A DNA stretch of 64,000 bases from Deltaproteobacteria bacterium (GCA_016874735.1 VGTI01000003.1:173533-237532), one strand, 5' to 3'. Positions 1 through 11,237 are shown, numbered from the stretch's first letter. Notes: generated by a model not told the origin, from the letters alone. Made by a program: numbers and translations.

Positions 1-486
1 CCTTTTCAAGTGATAGTCAGCATCATTCAACGCAATCCTGTCTTTTGTATCGAGGCGGATAAGATTAGGTTCGTCTCTACGTTAGGAGACATATATGGTC
101 ATCTCGACACCAACCATGGCGAAGCCTGTCCGGGTCCAGTATTAACCGGACTGTTTGAGGACCGACAGCAGTTCTCGATGGGTGAGGGTCAAACCCTGGT
201 GGTTGACGATCAGACTCGCGTAATGCTTCAGGAAGCCCTGACACTTCTCCAAGACACAAAGAAAAAATCGATAAATATCAGTAAGTTTCATGTTGAGCGG
301 TTTCGTGGATTTGTAGCTGAGCTAACGTCACTGGGTACCGAGGTGGCGCTCGGCCGTGCTCCTTTTGCGGAAAAGCTCGAGAAATTGGGCGGAATTCTTG
401 AAAAATTGGCTGTCCGCCAGGAGCAGGCGCAGAGAATCGAACTAGATTATCAAGGCAAGGCTTTCGTTAAGCTGAAGAAAATGTAA
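1..486 (+). CDS. ftsQ: Cell division protein FtsQ, C-terminal part (5' truncated by window edge)
   Basis: The reading frame is open from base 1, and the in-frame GTG at base 10 is probably internal. About 160 residues are visible. They look like the beta domain that follows the POTRA domain in FtsQ/DivIB, ending in a typical tail (RIELDYQGKAFVKLKK). FtsQ is a single-pass inner-membrane protein that links FtsB/FtsL to the rest of the divisome. The identification rests mainly on its position just upstream of ftsA and ftsZ plus the C-terminal pattern. Sequence conservation in this family is low. The membrane anchor and POTRA domain lie outside the window. Confidence 0.8.
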   Translation, partial: PFQVIVSIIQRNPVFCIEADKIRFVSTLGDIYGHLDTNHGEACPGPVLTGLFEDRQQFSMGEGQTLVVDDQTRVMLQEALTLLQDTKKKSINISKFHVERFRGFVAELTSLGTEVALGRAPFAEKLEKLGGILEKLAVRQEQAQRIELDYQGKAFVKLKKM

Positions 487-536
487 CGATTATAGAACAT
501 GCTTCCCAATGCTACCTATTGACAAGCAGGTTCAAA

Positions 537-1781
537 ATGCAGCCCAAGACCAAGTATCTAAAGGGTTTGTTCAGTCTTGATTTTGGGACTACCAAATTCT
601 GTCTTGCGACGTTGCGAGAAACGCCAGGTCAAAATGCCCGTACTGTAGAGACTATATGCGTGCCCGCTGAAGGAATGCGAAGAGGTATGCTCGCCAACGT
701 CGAGCAAGCTAAAGCGGCACTTAAGCAGTTGCTAGAGCTTGGCGAGGGACATTTCGATACGGATATAACCAAAGTTGTAGTTGGCGTTGCTGGTAGTCAT
801 TTGGGTAGTCGTATTGTGACAGTCAGCAAACCACTTGATGGAGAGGTGGTAACGGTCAATGACGTTCGCTCACTTATGGAGAAGGCAGAGCTCGAGACGC
901 CTACCGAGGGTCGTGAACTATTACACACAATCCCGATAGCATATCGACTCGACTCGCGGGAGGCGGTTGATGATCCAGTTGGCTTTCGCGGCCGCACTTT
1001 GACTGGTGAGTATTTCCTGATTGATGCCGACAAATTCTACATGAAGGACATCGTTGACGTTTGCAATGACTGCGGACTGCAGGTGGTCAGGCTTTATTCA
1101 GAACCCTTTGCATCAGCATCCGTCACAGTCCCCGACTCCTACAAGCAACTCGGCGTAGCTTTGGCTGACATCGGTGGGGGCACTACAGACGGCATAGTAT
1201 TCAAAGGGGGACGCCCTACCGCCGCGTTTACCGTCAATGTAGCCGGTAAATTGATGACAAACGATATCGCCATCGGACTGAGCTTGCCGCCAGAAACAGC
1301 TGAGAGTGTGAAGCTTCGCTTTGGCATACGGCCAAGACCCGGTGATGCCATGGATGTTACCAATATCAAAGGTGAGAGAAAAATCATTGGCGGTGAGCAT
1401 GTCGCGCCCGTTTTAGGTCCCCGTATTCATGAACTTTGTGCCCTCCTTGCTGGCGAACTGCAGGCCTATAAGGGTTGCCTGGGTGGTGGCATCTTGCTGA
1501 CAGGTGGCGGGGCTGATGTCAAAGGTATTACTGAGTATTTCACTTCTAAACTCAACATACCTGTAGCTCGAGCGCGCCCGGTGTTGGGTGGCGGGCAAGA
1601 GGCTGGTCTTGAAAGCAATGTGAATTCCTCGGCACTGATTCATCCAACCAAATTTGCGACCGTAATAGGTCTATTAAATTTGGAACTCGGTCGCGTCGAG
1701 GAATTAGCAAAAACAAAGAAGAACACGTGGACAAATCGCTACTTGGGGCAATTTGTTAACTGGTTGCGGGAGCTTAGTTGA
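537..1781 (+). CDS. ftsA: Cell division protein FtsA
   Basis: An actin-fold ATPase that tethers FtsZ filaments to the membrane. The phosphate-1 motif LFSLDFGTTKF is near residues 10-20, the phosphate-2 motif DIGGGTTDG near 210, and the adenosine motif LLTGGGADVKG near 318. The last ~15 residues (WTNRYLGQFVNWLREL) form the expected membrane-binding amphipathic helix. An in-frame TTG lies at 519, but the ATG at 537 is preferred: it has an AGG six bases upstream and leaves the family-typical N-terminus of about ten residues before the first motif. The product is 414 aa, a normal length. The gene follows ftsQ after ~50 nt and is probably cotranscribed with it; ftsZ follows after 161 nt with its own promoter. 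Confidence 0.95.
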   Translation: MQPKTKYLKGLFSLDFGTTKFCLATLRETPGQNARTVETICVPAEGMRRGMLANVEQAKAALKQLLELGEGHFDTDITKVVVGVAGSHLGSRIVTVSKPLDGEVVTVNDVRSLMEKAELETPTEGRELLHTIPIAYRLDSREAVDDPVGFRGRTLTGEYFLIDADKFYMKDIVDVCNDCGLQVVRLYSEPFASASVTVPDSYKQLGVALADIGGGTTDGIVFKGGRPTAAFTVNVAGKLMTNDIAIGLSLPPETAESVKLRFGIRPRPGDAMDVTNIKGERKIIGGEHVAPVLGPRIHELCALLAGELQAYKGCLGGGILLTGGGADVKGITEYFTSKLNIPVARARPVLGGGQEAGLESNVNSSALIHPTKFATVIGLLNLELGRVEELAKTKKNTWTNRYLGQFVNWLRELS

Positions 1782-1835
1782 ATATCTCGCAAGGCGCGCG
1801 AAGTAAATTTTAGGGCCGACGCAAGAGTCAAAAAT

Positions 1836-1865
1836 TTGACAGTTTTCGTCGGTGTTTCCTATAAT
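1836..1865 (+). promoter_or_regulatory. Consensus sigma-70 promoter for ftsZ
   Basis: TTGACA (1836-1841) and TATAAT (1860-1865) are both perfect hexamers, separated by 18 bp. They lie in the ftsA-ftsZ gap with the predicted start about 70 nt before the ftsZ ATG. This would give ftsZ strong transcription independent of upstream ftsQA transcription. The hexamers are seen in the sequence; promoter activity is inferred. Confidence 0.8.
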
Positions 1866-1942
1866 TCTTATTACGCCTTCAGAAAAAATTTCACCTGTTT
1901 GCCTGTCTTCACCACAGGTATTGCTACGAGGGAGAAGTACCT

Positions 1943-3757
1943 ATGAGCTTCGATCCTAATTTCATCACGCCGCCCGGGGCAAAAATCAAGGTCATAGGGG
2001 TCGGTGGTGGTGGTGGCAACGCCGTCAACACCATGATTCGGAGCAGTCTAGATGGGGTTGAGTTTATCACTGCAAATACTGATGTTCAGGCCTTGCGGTT
2101 TTCGCTGGCAGAGCAAAAGCTTCAAGTCGGTAAGGAATTAACGCGCGGTCTTGGCGCTGGAGCTGATCCTGATGTCGGCCGCGATGCGGCTTTAGAGGAT
2201 CGCTACGAAATTCAACAGGCCTTAGCTGGTGCCGACATGGTATTTATCACCGCAGGAATGGGTGGTGGGACTGGTACTGGTGGTGCAGCAGTGGTTGCTC
2301 AGATCGCGCGAGAACTTGGCGCGTTGACTGTGGCCGTTGTTACTAAACCTTTTACATTTGAGGGCAAACGTCGACGCAAACATGCCGATCTCGGCATAGC
2401 CAGGCTTAGGGAGTGTGTCGACACCCTCATCACAATTCCTAACCAACGACTACTCCAAGTGGCCTCTCCATCGCTAAGTATGATTGACGCCTTCAAAATG
2501 GCGGACGAGGTGCTGGTTAATGCCGTTCGCGGTATAAGCGACATCATCAACATTCCTGGACGCGTCAATGTCGATTTTGCTGACGTTAAAACAGTAATGT
2601 CCTGTATGGGCCAAGCATTAATGGGTATTGGTGCCGCTACGGGTGAGGGACGAGCTGCTGAAGCTGCTCGTATGGCGATATCATCCCCGTTACTCGAAGA
2701 TATCGATATTGAGGGAGCCACGGGCATCTTAATTAATATAACCGCTGGTTCTGACGTCACACTTATGGAAGTTAACGAAGCTTGCTCCATCGTTGAAAAT
2801 TCAGCGCATGAAGATGCCAACATCATTTTTGGGGCGGTTATCGATGAAAGTCTAGGTGGCCAGATGCGAGTGACGGTCATAGCTACTGGCTTCCCGGTAG
2901 ATAAAGAGGAAACAACAGGTAGCAGTTCCAGTTCTGTTAAACCACAGCCTAGCTTTTCTAATCGTATCGTCACGGCCACACCGACCGGCTACGACTCCAA
3001 GTCCTTACTGACGGATCAGAGCCTCGCGACGGCGGAAGGTGTTATTCCACCGCCCGTAGTGATGCCGCCAACTGTACCAGTACAGGCTAAAAAAGAAGAA
3101 TCACTCATAGCAAATACTTCCCTTCTACCATTTGCCATGGAAGGGGAACCCAAGTCATTAATCCAAGAACCTACGATTCCCAGCCTTGCACTTGATCTTA
3201 GCGGAAACGACGAGGCGCGAAAACTTGCCGCTTGGACTTTTGACTTAGCTGATGAGCAGTCCCCAGGCGGAGACACTGAAGATCTTATAAATCCGGAAGC
3301 TGATATTATGGCATTGTTACCGGGAGAGGATGAGCACCTTAAAACCCCTACGAATGAAATTGAGCCTATTGCGGAACCTATCCTTGCAGACTCCCATCTC
3401 GACTCTTCCTCTGCAGATCTGGCACCGACCTATATGGAGCCCTCGGTTGAGGCTCTTGAGGTACCGTCTCTCGACACTCTTCAGGATCCAGAATTCTCGG
3501 CCGGTATATTTGAGCACGGACTTGAAGCCTTAGCTGATGCAGCTCAGCAGCTAGATCTACGTTCAGGTGGTATGCGTTCTGAAGAGTTGGCTCTTGAACC
3601 AGAGCAGATGGAGGCCGTAGCAGAGATAGATAGAAAAATCGACGAGGCTTTAGCACTCGCTGAACGTGTTCGCTCACCGCAACAGCTCGGAGACCAGGAT
3701 AACTTAGAGGTTCCAGCCTTCCTGCGCCAAGGCATGCGAGATCTGCCGCTAGACTAA
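1943..3757 (+). CDS. ftsZ: Cell division GTPase FtsZ with a long acidic C-terminal linker
   Basis: The tubulin-like GTPase that forms the Z ring. It shows the glycine-rich [11 protein letters not shown] near residues 19-28, the tubulin signature GGGTGTG near 107-113, and the T7-loop NVDFAD near 208 that completes GTP hydrolysis in the neighbouring subunit. The conserved fold ends near residue 318 (VTVIATGFP). A linker of roughly 270 residues, rich in Glu, Asp, Pro, Ser and Leu, follows before the terminal peptide VPAFLRQG, the usual site for FtsA/ZipA-type partners. At 604 aa it is far longer than the typical 380-400 aa. A ribosome-binding site (GAGGGAGAAG) precedes the ATG. The linker keeps frame to a canonical tail, so a frameshift artefact is unlikely. 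Confidence 0.97.
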   Translation: MSFDPNFITPPGAKIKVIGVGGGGGNAVNTMIRSSLDGVEFITANTDVQALRFSLAEQKLQVGKELTRGLGAGADPDVGRDAALEDRYEIQQALAGADMVFITAGMGGGTGTGGAAVVAQIARELGALTVAVVTKPFTFEGKRRRKHADLGIARLRECVDTLITIPNQRLLQVASPSLSMIDAFKMADEVLVNAVRGISDIINIPGRVNVDFADVKTVMSCMGQALMGIGAATGEGRAAEAARMAISSPLLEDIDIEGATGILINITAGSDVTLMEVNEACSIVENSAHEDANIIFGAVIDESLGGQMRVTVIATGFPVDKEETTGSSSSSVKPQPSFSNRIVTATPTGYDSKSLLTDQSLATAEGVIPPPVVMPPTVPVQAKKEESLIANTSLLPFAMEGEPKSLIQEPTIPSLALDLSGNDEARKLAAWTFDLADEQSPGGDTEDLINPEADIMALLPGEDEHLKTPTNEIEPIAEPILADSHLDSSSADLAPTYMEPSVEALEVPSLDTLQDPEFSAGIFEHGLEALADAAQQLDLRSGGMRSEELALEPEQMEAVAEIDRKIDEALALAERVRSPQQLGDQDNLEVPAFLRQGMRDLPLD

Positions 3758-3769
3758 TCATTTTAATTT

Positions 3770-3807
3770 GCCTGTTCCCCTCTCCAAAATTGAGGGCGGG
3801 AACAGGC
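3770..3807. terminator. Stem-loop between convergent ftsZ and SDR gene
   Basis: A perfect 10-bp inverted repeat, GCCTGTTCCC (3770-3779) and GGGAACAGGC (3798-3807), has an inner CCTC/GAGG pair that extends the stem. It sits between the ftsZ stop (3757) and the stop of the gene converging on it (3840). No clear U-tract follows on either strand, so it may be a weak or bidirectional terminator, or only a 3'-end stabiliser. Confidence 0.5.
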
Positions 3808-3839
3808 AGGGCCACTAAGCCTAAAACTGCTGTCTCCGA

Positions 3840-4772
3840 CTACTTCAGCAAATTGTCCCTAAATGTCGCTAGATCACGAGGTATCACCGAAGTCAGCGGG
3901 TTTGCTACCGCCAGACTTGAATCGACAAACCCACCAATGCCGAGCACCTGCTGAATCTTTGGCGTATCACTATTGGTGCGGCGTTCGCGCTCCAAGAGAG
4001 GAAGAAGGGTTTGGCCCAAAACTCCCCCCAAAGGTATTCTAGCCCCCTTCGCTAATTTTTCTGCCACTATCCGGAATATTTCATGAATTTGGTAACTCTC
4101 TTTACCGTGAACTTCCATAACAGCTACAGGCTCACTCAGCTTGATTTTGCAGCAGGAAGCCAAGATCGTAGCAAGATCCTGGACGTAAATTGGTGCCAAG
4201 TTACCACGCCGCTGCGGAACGGGATAAATTGGATAACGCATAACACGTAAGAGTGACCGTAAAAACCGGTCATTAGACTGTTGTCCTCCCCAGGCAATAG
4301 CCGTTCTAATGATAATTCTTTCCTTGATCCTACTGTTAATCACTAGAGACTCTGCCGCATATTTCTCAGACAAAAATGGGCTTGTTGCATGTGACTTAGC
4401 GCCAATGGCACTAAGTAACACTATGCGCTGTGTACCGGCTCGCTCCATCGCTTTGACCAGATTTCCGAGCATCTTTAAATTGACACTGTCTTCTGGCTTT
4501 TCGAGATGACGCCAATCTGTACCCGGTGGAACAGAACTAGCAAAGCCACCCTCCCAGGCTAAGTGTACGACCGTACCGACCCCTCTTAATGGAGCCGCCA
4601 TCAACTCTGGTGAGCTCAAATCGGTACAAACGGGATACACGCGATCTAGTGACTCAGGTAGTTTTCGACGGTAAACAGCAACTACTGTCCGATGTTGCTC
4701 GGTAAGTTTGCGTACTAAATGTGAGCCTATAAAACCCGAACCACCCGTTACCATGATCGCGGCTTGTTCCAC
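3840..4772 (-). CDS. NAD(P)-binding atypical SDR family epimerase/dehydratase-like protein
   Basis: A 310-residue Rossmann-fold protein with the nucleotide-binding motif TGGSGFIG at residues 9-16 and a VVHLAWEG stretch after strand 4. The catalytic Tyr-x3-Lys of classical SDRs appears as FLSEK in SPFLSEKYAAES, so the tyrosine is replaced by phenylalanine. A serine remains in LLSAIGAKS. The pattern resembles atypical SDRs related to the complex-I subunit NDUFA9 group, some of which bind NAD(P)H without catalysis. It is the last gene of the long - strand run, 33 nt after a glycosyltransferase, which suggests a role in sugar or envelope metabolism. The substrate is unknown. Confidence 0.75.
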   Translation of the reverse strand: MEQAAIMVTGGSGFIGSHLVRKLTEQHRTVVAVYRRKLPESLDRVYPVCTDLSSPELMAAPLRGVGTVVHLAWEGGFASSVPPGTDWRHLEKPEDSVNLKMLGNLVKAMERAGTQRIVLLSAIGAKSHATSPFLSEKYAAESLVINSRIKERIIIRTAIAWGGQQSNDRFLRSLLRVMRYPIYPVPQRRGNLAPIYVQDLATILASCCKIKLSEPVAVMEVHGKESYQIHEIFRIVAEKLAKGARIPLGGVLGQTLLPLLERERRTNSDTPKIQQVLGIGGFVDSSLAVANPLTSVIPRDLATFRDNLLK

Positions 4773-4805
4773 GGTAGAGCTCCCTGCTCGTCATAAATGG
4801 GCTGA

Positions 4806-5921
4806 TTAAACCAGTTTATTATACAGCGTCAAAAGCTCAACTGCTGCATCTTTCCAGGACGGCAAGGTTTTGAGATATTCATTAACTCTAATTGAGTAAT
4901 CGGATCTCTCAGAATCGCTTTTTGCAAGACAAATGGCGTCTTCCCAATCCGCGATTTTAAGCGGATTCTGCACCCTATAACTCACACTTGAGCCTGCCAC
5001 CTCGTCTATACCGCTACCACCAACATATACGACGGGCGTAGCTGCACTGAGTGCCTCGATAGCTGGTAAACAGTAACCCTCAAGCCTAGATGGGCTAACA
5101 TATACATCCGCATTCTCGTAGAAGCGCCGTAGCTCATCCCCGTAAACTCCGCAATGAACACGAAGTCTACCATTTTGAATCATATCTATCGCACGGCTTT
5201 GCCAGAAACGCTGACCCTTTAGGTCTGTGATAACATCCAGCTCTAATGCGAGATTCGAGCTTTTGAGTAATGTTACTAAAGTTTCATGGCACTTGTAGCG
5301 TTCAAATCTACTGACGAAAAGAAGTCGAATCCTATTTCCACTCTCGGAATGAGTTTTTACGGAAGGTGAAAAAGACGCCACTCCATTAGGAATTACAACC
5401 AGCTTAGACTCGAGAGTCGGCATGAAATCAATTATCGTCTCTTTTGTCCAACGGGACACACAGACTATGCAGTCTGCCGCCCTCATAGCCCTCGGTAACA
5501 AAAACTTCATTTGTAGGTTGAGCGAGGTAGACACATCGTGCGGGGCAATTATCGGTATCAGATCGTGAACGGTTAGCACCAGCCGCCAGCCATTCCTAGG
5601 TCTTATGGGAATATTAAAATTACTTAATCCGTGTAAAACAACATTGGCATAACTTCCGGCCGAATCACTCTCGATACGGCGCGCGACTGACTCAGGCCAT
5701 AGAAACTTATTTCTTGTCCACCATTTGGTTAAGGGGTGAGCTAAAGGGTGCAGCCCTTGCAATCTGGGAAAGGAACACAAAGCCGATTTTAGACCGACTA
5801 GTCTAGGAGCGTACCCCAAAGAGTCCAGCTCTTTAGCAATACTATGTGCATGAACGAAAATGCCTGAATTGGGAGCGTCTAAGCCATAGGCGTCCCAATA
5901 CAGGCCGAAATTCAAATTCAC
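4806..5921 (-). CDS. Glycosyltransferase, GT4-like (GT-B fold)
   Basis: A 371-residue GT-B glycosyltransferase. The C-terminal half has the usual landmarks: VIPNGV, FVSRFERYKCHE at the start of the donor-binding domain, the segment VYVSPSRLEGYCLPAIEALS with the two spaced glutamates that bind the nucleotide-sugar, and a following TPVVYVGGSGIDEV. The N-terminal half carries LTVHDLIPII and VCVSRWTKE, common in mannosyl- and rhamnosyltransferases. The start codon overlaps the atpC stop by four bases (5918-5921), so it is translationally coupled to the ATP synthase operon, an unusual partner. Its acceptor is not predictable; LPS or surface glycan is the likeliest target. Confidence 0.85.
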   Translation of the reverse strand: MNLNFGLYWDAYGLDAPNSGIFVHAHSIAKELDSLGYAPRLVGLKSALCSFPRLQGLHPLAHPLTKWWTRNKFLWPESVARRIESDSAGSYANVVLHGLSNFNIPIRPRNGWRLVLTVHDLIPIIAPHDVSTSLNLQMKFLLPRAMRAADCIVCVSRWTKETIIDFMPTLESKLVVIPNGVASFSPSVKTHSESGNRIRLLFVSRFERYKCHETLVTLLKSSNLALELDVITDLKGQRFWQSRAIDMIQNGRLRVHCGVYGDELRRFYENADVYVSPSRLEGYCLPAIEALSAATPVVYVGGSGIDEVAGSSVSYRVQNPLKIADWEDAICLAKSDSERSDYSIRVNEYLKTLPSWKDAAVELLTLYNKLV

Positions 5922-6325
5922 TTGCCACGCCGCACGGCCACTGCCAGCCGCTGCTCAGCACGAAGTAATGCAGCCTGCGCACGCATTACGTCCACCCCGA
6001 GCTTCTCGTCCAACCTACTTAACGCGCGCCGCTTGGCTTCTTTCGCCCTATCGGTGTCGATGTCAGTTGGACGCTCAGCTACATCAACCAGCAATGTAAC
6101 TTGGTCACCCCCACCGACATCTATAAAGCCGCCAGACACAAAGAAACTTTCCTCGCCTCGGCCAGTGCTCACTACTAACTCACCTACCCCGAGCTGAGAC
6201 ACTAATTCAGCGTGACCGGGCAATATCCCCAGGTACCCATCTGAACTTGGTACCTGTACTTGTCCAGCCTTAAACCGACCAACCACCTTTGCAGGGGTAA
6301 GAATGCTTACGTGTAACTCGCCCAT
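5918..6325 (-). CDS. atpC: F1F0 ATP synthase subunit epsilon
   Basis: The central-stalk subunit that couples gamma to the c-ring and can inhibit hydrolysis. The 135 aa hold the N-terminal beta-sandwich, with the conserved GYLGILPGHAELVSQL near residues 30-45 and SGGFIDV near 64-70. A two-helix C-terminal domain follows with AKEAKRRALSRLDEK and the arginine-rich end. It is the last ATP synthase gene of the F1 block, 18 nt after atpD, and its stop overlaps the start of a glycosyltransferase. Confidence 0.95.
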   Translation of the reverse strand: MGELHVSILTPAKVVGRFKAGQVQVPSSDGYLGILPGHAELVSQLGVGELVVSTGRGEESFFVSGGFIDVGGGDQVTLLVDVAERPTDIDTDRAKEAKRRALSRLDEKLGVDVMRAQAALLRAEQRLAVAVRRGK

Positions 6326-6343
6326 CGGCCGAGCCCTCTCAAA

Positions 6344-7774
<1,431 letters not shown>

Positions 7775-7778
7775 TCAC

Positions 7779-8648
7779 TCACAGGGCCTGGGCGCCGCTG
7801 GTGATTTCGATAAGTTCCTTAGTAATCGCAGCTTGCCGCGCACGGTTGTATTGAATCTTCATCCGGCGCAGTACTTCATTGGCGTTATTGGTCGCCGAGT
7901 CCATCGCGGTCATTCGTGCACCGTGCTCGGAGGCAGCGCCCTCGAGCATGGCTCTGAAGATGAATCCTGCGACTTCCCGTTTAAGAACCTCTTCCAGCAC
8001 GTGATGAACCGACGGCTCGACGATGATGTCTGGCGCCAACTCTTCAGCGCCCTCTACCTTAGTTAAGTTAGCAACTGGTAGAGCTTGGACAACTTTAGCT
8101 TGCTGAGACATCGCAGAGCGAAACTCAACAAAACCTAAGTAGATCCTATCAAAGCCACCCTCGCCAAACTTTGCGACTACTTCTTCGGCTAACTCTTTAG
8201 CTAACAGGTAGTCAGGTTTGTCCAGGACTTTTTCTCTTGGATTATGGACCTCTACCCCTATCTTCGTCGCAAACTGCCGCGCCCTGCGACCCCATGCCAT
8301 CAATTCGACGTGAACACCCTCGCGTCGCTTAGCACTAATGAAAGATACAGCTTGCTTAAACAAGTTCGAATTTAGACTGCCGCAAAAACCACGATCAGTA
8401 GAAAGCAGCACTAAAAGCGACTTCTCTTCCGTGCGTTCTACTAAAAATGGAGAACTGAAGCTCTCCCCGGCGGTAGCGACCAGCCTATGTACCATGGCTT
8501 GAAAAGCTGTTCCATAGGGCCGTGCGGAAACCACAGCAGCATTGGCCCTGGCAAATTTTGCAGCTGCTACTAGCTTCATCGCCCTAGTTATTTTTTGCGT
8601 ATTTTTAACGCTACCAATACGGCGACGAATGTCCTTTAAACTCGGCAT
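7779..8648 (-). CDS. atpG: F1F0 ATP synthase subunit gamma
   Basis: The rotary shaft of F1. The 289 aa begin with [20 protein letters not shown], the conserved first helix of the coiled-coil shaft. The Rossmann-like middle domain holds LLVLLSTDRGFCGSLN, and the second shaft helix near the C-terminus reads NEVLRRMKIQYNRARQAAIT. The ATG shares one base with the atpA stop (TAATG at 8648), implying translational coupling. Confidence 0.97.
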   Translation of the reverse strand: MPSLKDIRRRIGSVKNTQKITRAMKLVAAAKFARANAAVVSARPYGTAFQAMVHRLVATAGESFSSPFLVERTEEKSLLVLLSTDRGFCGSLNSNLFKQAVSFISAKRREGVHVELMAWGRRARQFATKIGVEVHNPREKVLDKPDYLLAKELAEEVVAKFGEGGFDRIYLGFVEFRSAMSQQAKVVQALPVANLTKVEGAEELAPDIIVEPSVHHVLEEVLKREVAGFIFRAMLEGAASEHGARMTAMDSATNNANEVLRRMKIQYNRARQAAITKELIEITSGAQAL

Positions 8649-10159
8649 TATTTGAATCCCTTGTCAAATTCTTCAATCGCCTTAACTAGCTCGCCCTGCA
8701 CTTCTTCTAGCTTGCTGCGCTTCTCCAACTTATCGACAACTTGGGGATAGCTAGCTTTCAGGTGCTCGTGAAGCCCTTTCTCCCATTCACCCACCTGTGA
8801 AACCTCGCGCTTATCGAGATATCCCTTGGTAACGGCAAATATAGATGCGATCTGGAGGCCTACATGCATCGGCGCATACTGATTTTGTTTCAGAATTTCT
8901 ACCAAACGCTCGCCGCGGCGCAGAGTCCTTTGGGTGGCTTGATCAAGATCTGATCCAAATTGTGAGAACGCTGCAAGTTCACGGAATTGGGCTAATTCTA
9001 ATCGTAACGAGCCCGCAACCTTTTTCATGGCTGGAACCTGTGCCGCACCGCCTACCCGTGACACGGAAAGGCCGGCGTTGATTGCAGGGCGGATACCTGA
9101 GAAGAAAAGGTCACTTTCGAGAAAGATTTGCCCATCGGTGATGGAGATCACGTTTGTAGGAATATAAGCTGAAATATCGCCGGCTTGAGTTTCCACCACG
9201 GGAAATGCCGTGATTGAGCCACCACCTAATTTATCGTTCAACTTGCAGGCGCGCTCGAGCAAGCGACTATGCAGGTAAAACACGTCGCCCGGATAAGCTT
9301 CGCGACCTGGGGGACGGCGCAGTAAGAGCGACAATTCACGGTACGCAGCAGCCTGCTTAGATAAGTCGTCATAGAAGATTACGGCATGTTTTCCCTTGTT
9401 AAGGAAGAACTCCGCCATACGGCAACCGGAATACGGTGCAATAAACTGCATTGGAGCCGGGTCAAGTGCGGTTGCTGCAACTACAATGGTATATTCCATG
9501 GCGCCGAAACGCTTAAGCTTCTCTACCACCTGCGCGACGGTTGACGCCTTTTGCCCAATAGCGACGTAAATACAGACTACGTCCTTACCTTTTTGGTTTA
9601 TGATCGTGTCGACACAAATCGTTGTCTTTCCGGTTTGACGATCCCCAATAATTAACTCACGCTGCCCTCTTCCAATCGGAGTCATAGCGTCAATAGCCTT
9701 GATCCCCGTTTGCAGTGGCTCATCGACAGATTTGCGGTCAATGATACCGGGAGCTTTCACCTCAACAACGCCATGCTCCGTGGATTTCACGGGCCCCTGT
9801 CCGTCAATGGGCTCGCCAAGTGCGTTAACGACCCTACCCAGTAGCGCTTCACCCACTGGTACGGAGTTAATTTCCTTCAACCGCTTGACGGTCTCGCCTT
9901 CAGAAATACCCTTCACATCGCCGAAGATCGCGATACCGACGTTGTCCTCCTCCAGGTTGAGAACAACTCCGCGCGTCCCGTTCTCAAACTGTACAAGTTC
10001 ACCGGCCATCGCGCCGTCCAACCCGTAGACACGAGCGATGCCGTCACCAACAGTAAGTACTGTTCCGGTTTCTTGCAGCTCTACTGCCTGTCCGTAATTC
10101 TTAATACGTTCGCTAATAATACGGCTAACTTCTTCTACGCGGATCTTTTCTGTGCTCAT
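8648..10159 (-). CDS. atpA: F1F0 ATP synthase subunit alpha
   Basis: The non-catalytic nucleotide-binding F1 subunit of 503 aa. Walker A GDRQTGKT is at residues 172-179, Walker B is [11 protein letters not shown], and the signature region [17 protein letters not shown] holds the conserved arginine finger. The ATG is 12 nt after the atpH stop. Order and spacing match a canonical H-A-G-D-C block. Confidence 0.98.
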   Translation of the reverse strand: MSTEKIRVEEVSRIISERIKNYGQAVELQETGTVLTVGDGIARVYGLDGAMAGELVQFENGTRGVVLNLEEDNVGIAIFGDVKGISEGETVKRLKEINSVPVGEALLGRVVNALGEPIDGQGPVKSTEHGVVEVKAPGIIDRKSVDEPLQTGIKAIDAMTPIGRGQRELIIGDRQTGKTTICVDTIINQKGKDVVCIYVAIGQKASTVAQVVEKLKRFGAMEYTIVVAATALDPAPMQFIAPYSGCRMAEFFLNKGKHAVIFYDDLSKQAAAYRELSLLLRRPPGREAYPGDVFYLHSRLLERACKLNDKLGGGSITAFPVVETQAGDISAYIPTNVISITDGQIFLESDLFFSGIRPAINAGLSVSRVGGAAQVPAMKKVAGSLRLELAQFRELAAFSQFGSDLDQATQRTLRRGERLVEILKQNQYAPMHVGLQIASIFAVTKGYLDKREVSQVGEWEKGLHEHLKASYPQVVDKLEKRSKLEEVQGELVKAIEEFDKGFK

Positions 10160-10171
10160 GACGGCCTTCCC

Positions 10172-10717
10172 TTAACGAAAAGTATCTTGTACTGCTGTTT
10201 TGGCTAAACCTTCGAGTTTGTTCTTCAAACTTAGGTCAACCTTGTAGTCACCCACTTTCACAACAAAACCACCTAAAAGATCACGATCGACGTGATGCGT
10301 GACTTCGGCCTTCTTGTTGAGTAGCTGACCAACGGCTTTGGCTATTTGTTGTTGGGCTTCACTTGACAATTCAACTGCCGACGTCACATCAGCTTGTACT
10401 AGACCTTCTGCTTCATCAATGTATTGTGCAAAAGCACCAGCAATCTGCGGAAGCAAACTAACCCTACCGCAATCGACAACCGCATCGACCAGGTTGTTTA
10501 CCGCAGAAGCTGCGTCAGCAGCTTTTAACCCGTATGACAGAAGGCTCTTTTTTAGGTCATCTGGCATCGCGGGGCTGTTGAGTACCCGGGCAGCCTCGTC
10601 AAGGCTGAATAACGCTTTTAACTCCAAAAGGCTGTCGCGGTATTTTTTTGCCTGTTGAAGATCTCCACCCGTTAATTTTAGTAGAGCCTTGGCATATCGT
10701 TTAGCGATTCGTCCCAT
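10172..10717 (-). CDS. atpH: F1F0 ATP synthase subunit delta (peripheral stalk)
   Basis: OSCP/delta subunit that joins the b/b' stalk to the top of F1. A longer frame is open to 10774, but it overlaps atpF and lacks a plausible start context. The ATG at 10717 is preferred because GAGG lies just upstream and the product then begins MGRIAKRYAKALL, the family's typical N-terminus. The resulting 181 aa is a normal size. The C-terminal domain contains LLGGFVVKVGDYKVDLSLKN, the most conserved segment of the family. The start lies 7 nt after the atpF stop. Confidence 0.93.
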   Translation of the reverse strand: MGRIAKRYAKALLKLTGGDLQQAKKYRDSLLELKALFSLDEAARVLNSPAMPDDLKKSLLSYGLKAADAASAVNNLVDAVVDCGRVSLLPQIAGAFAQYIDEAEGLVQADVTSAVELSSEAQQQIAKAVGQLLNKKAEVTHHVDRDLLGGFVVKVGDYKVDLSLKNKLEGLAKTAVQDTFR

Positions 10718-10724
10718 CTCGTCC

Positions 10725-11237
10725 TCAGCCTTGGGCACTAACGTGCTTGAGTTCGTCGATCTTCTTGCTGACAATCTTGACTTGCGCTTCCGTCGAAAGA
10801 TCGCGTTTCAGTTTGTCGCGGACACTGTCCGCAGCCGTTTCGACGATTTCCCGACGTAGTTCGGCTCTTGCTTTGGCAACCTCTGCTGCAGCGATGCGAC
10901 TTGCCTCGGTGCGGAGATGTTTTGCCAACTTTTCTGCGTCATCAAGAATTTTCGCGGCTTCCTGTTCCGCACTCGACAACGATGCCTTTTTAATTGCTTC
11001 GAGTTCCGCCTCGATTGACGCTTCCCGTTGCTTAAGTTCGTTTAATCTAGCCACTGCTTCGTCACGCGCTGCCGCAGCTTCGGCCATAAGTTTTTCGAAC
11101 TGGTCACGGCGTTTCTTAGCAGCGGCTTTCGCTGGTTTGCGAAAAAAGAAGATCGCTAAGCCGAGAAAAATGGCGAAATTGGCGTAGGGAAGGATGATAC
11201 CCATCAGGACGTCAACGTGTTCTTCCATATTTTTCAA
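10725..11237 (-). CDS. atpF: F1F0 ATP synthase subunit b
   Basis: Peripheral-stalk subunit b: one N-terminal membrane helix (residues ~10-32, LMGIILPYANFAIFLGLAIF) followed by a long, highly charged, Ala/Glu/Lys/Arg-rich coiled coil to residue 170. It lies 20 nt after a second b-type gene (atpF') and 7 nt before atpH. Having two different b-like subunits suggests a b/b' heterodimeric stalk. Confidence 0.92.
   Translation of the reverse strand: MKNMEEHVDVLMGIILPYANFAIFLGLAIFFFRKPAKAAAKKRRDQFEKLMAEAAAARDEAVARLNELKQREASIEAELEAIKKASLSSAEQEAAKILDDAEKLAKHLRTEASRIAAAEVAKARAELRREIVETAADSVRDKLKRDLSTEAQVKIVSKKIDELKHVSAQG

Noticed and set aside
1113..1400. 95-codon minus frame opposite ftsA
   Set aside because: It is antisense to the conserved phosphate-2 region of ftsA and has no support.
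2299..2979. 226-codon minus frame opposite ftsZ
   Set aside because: It is fully antisense to the conserved FtsZ core, with no ribosome-binding site and no recognisable domain.
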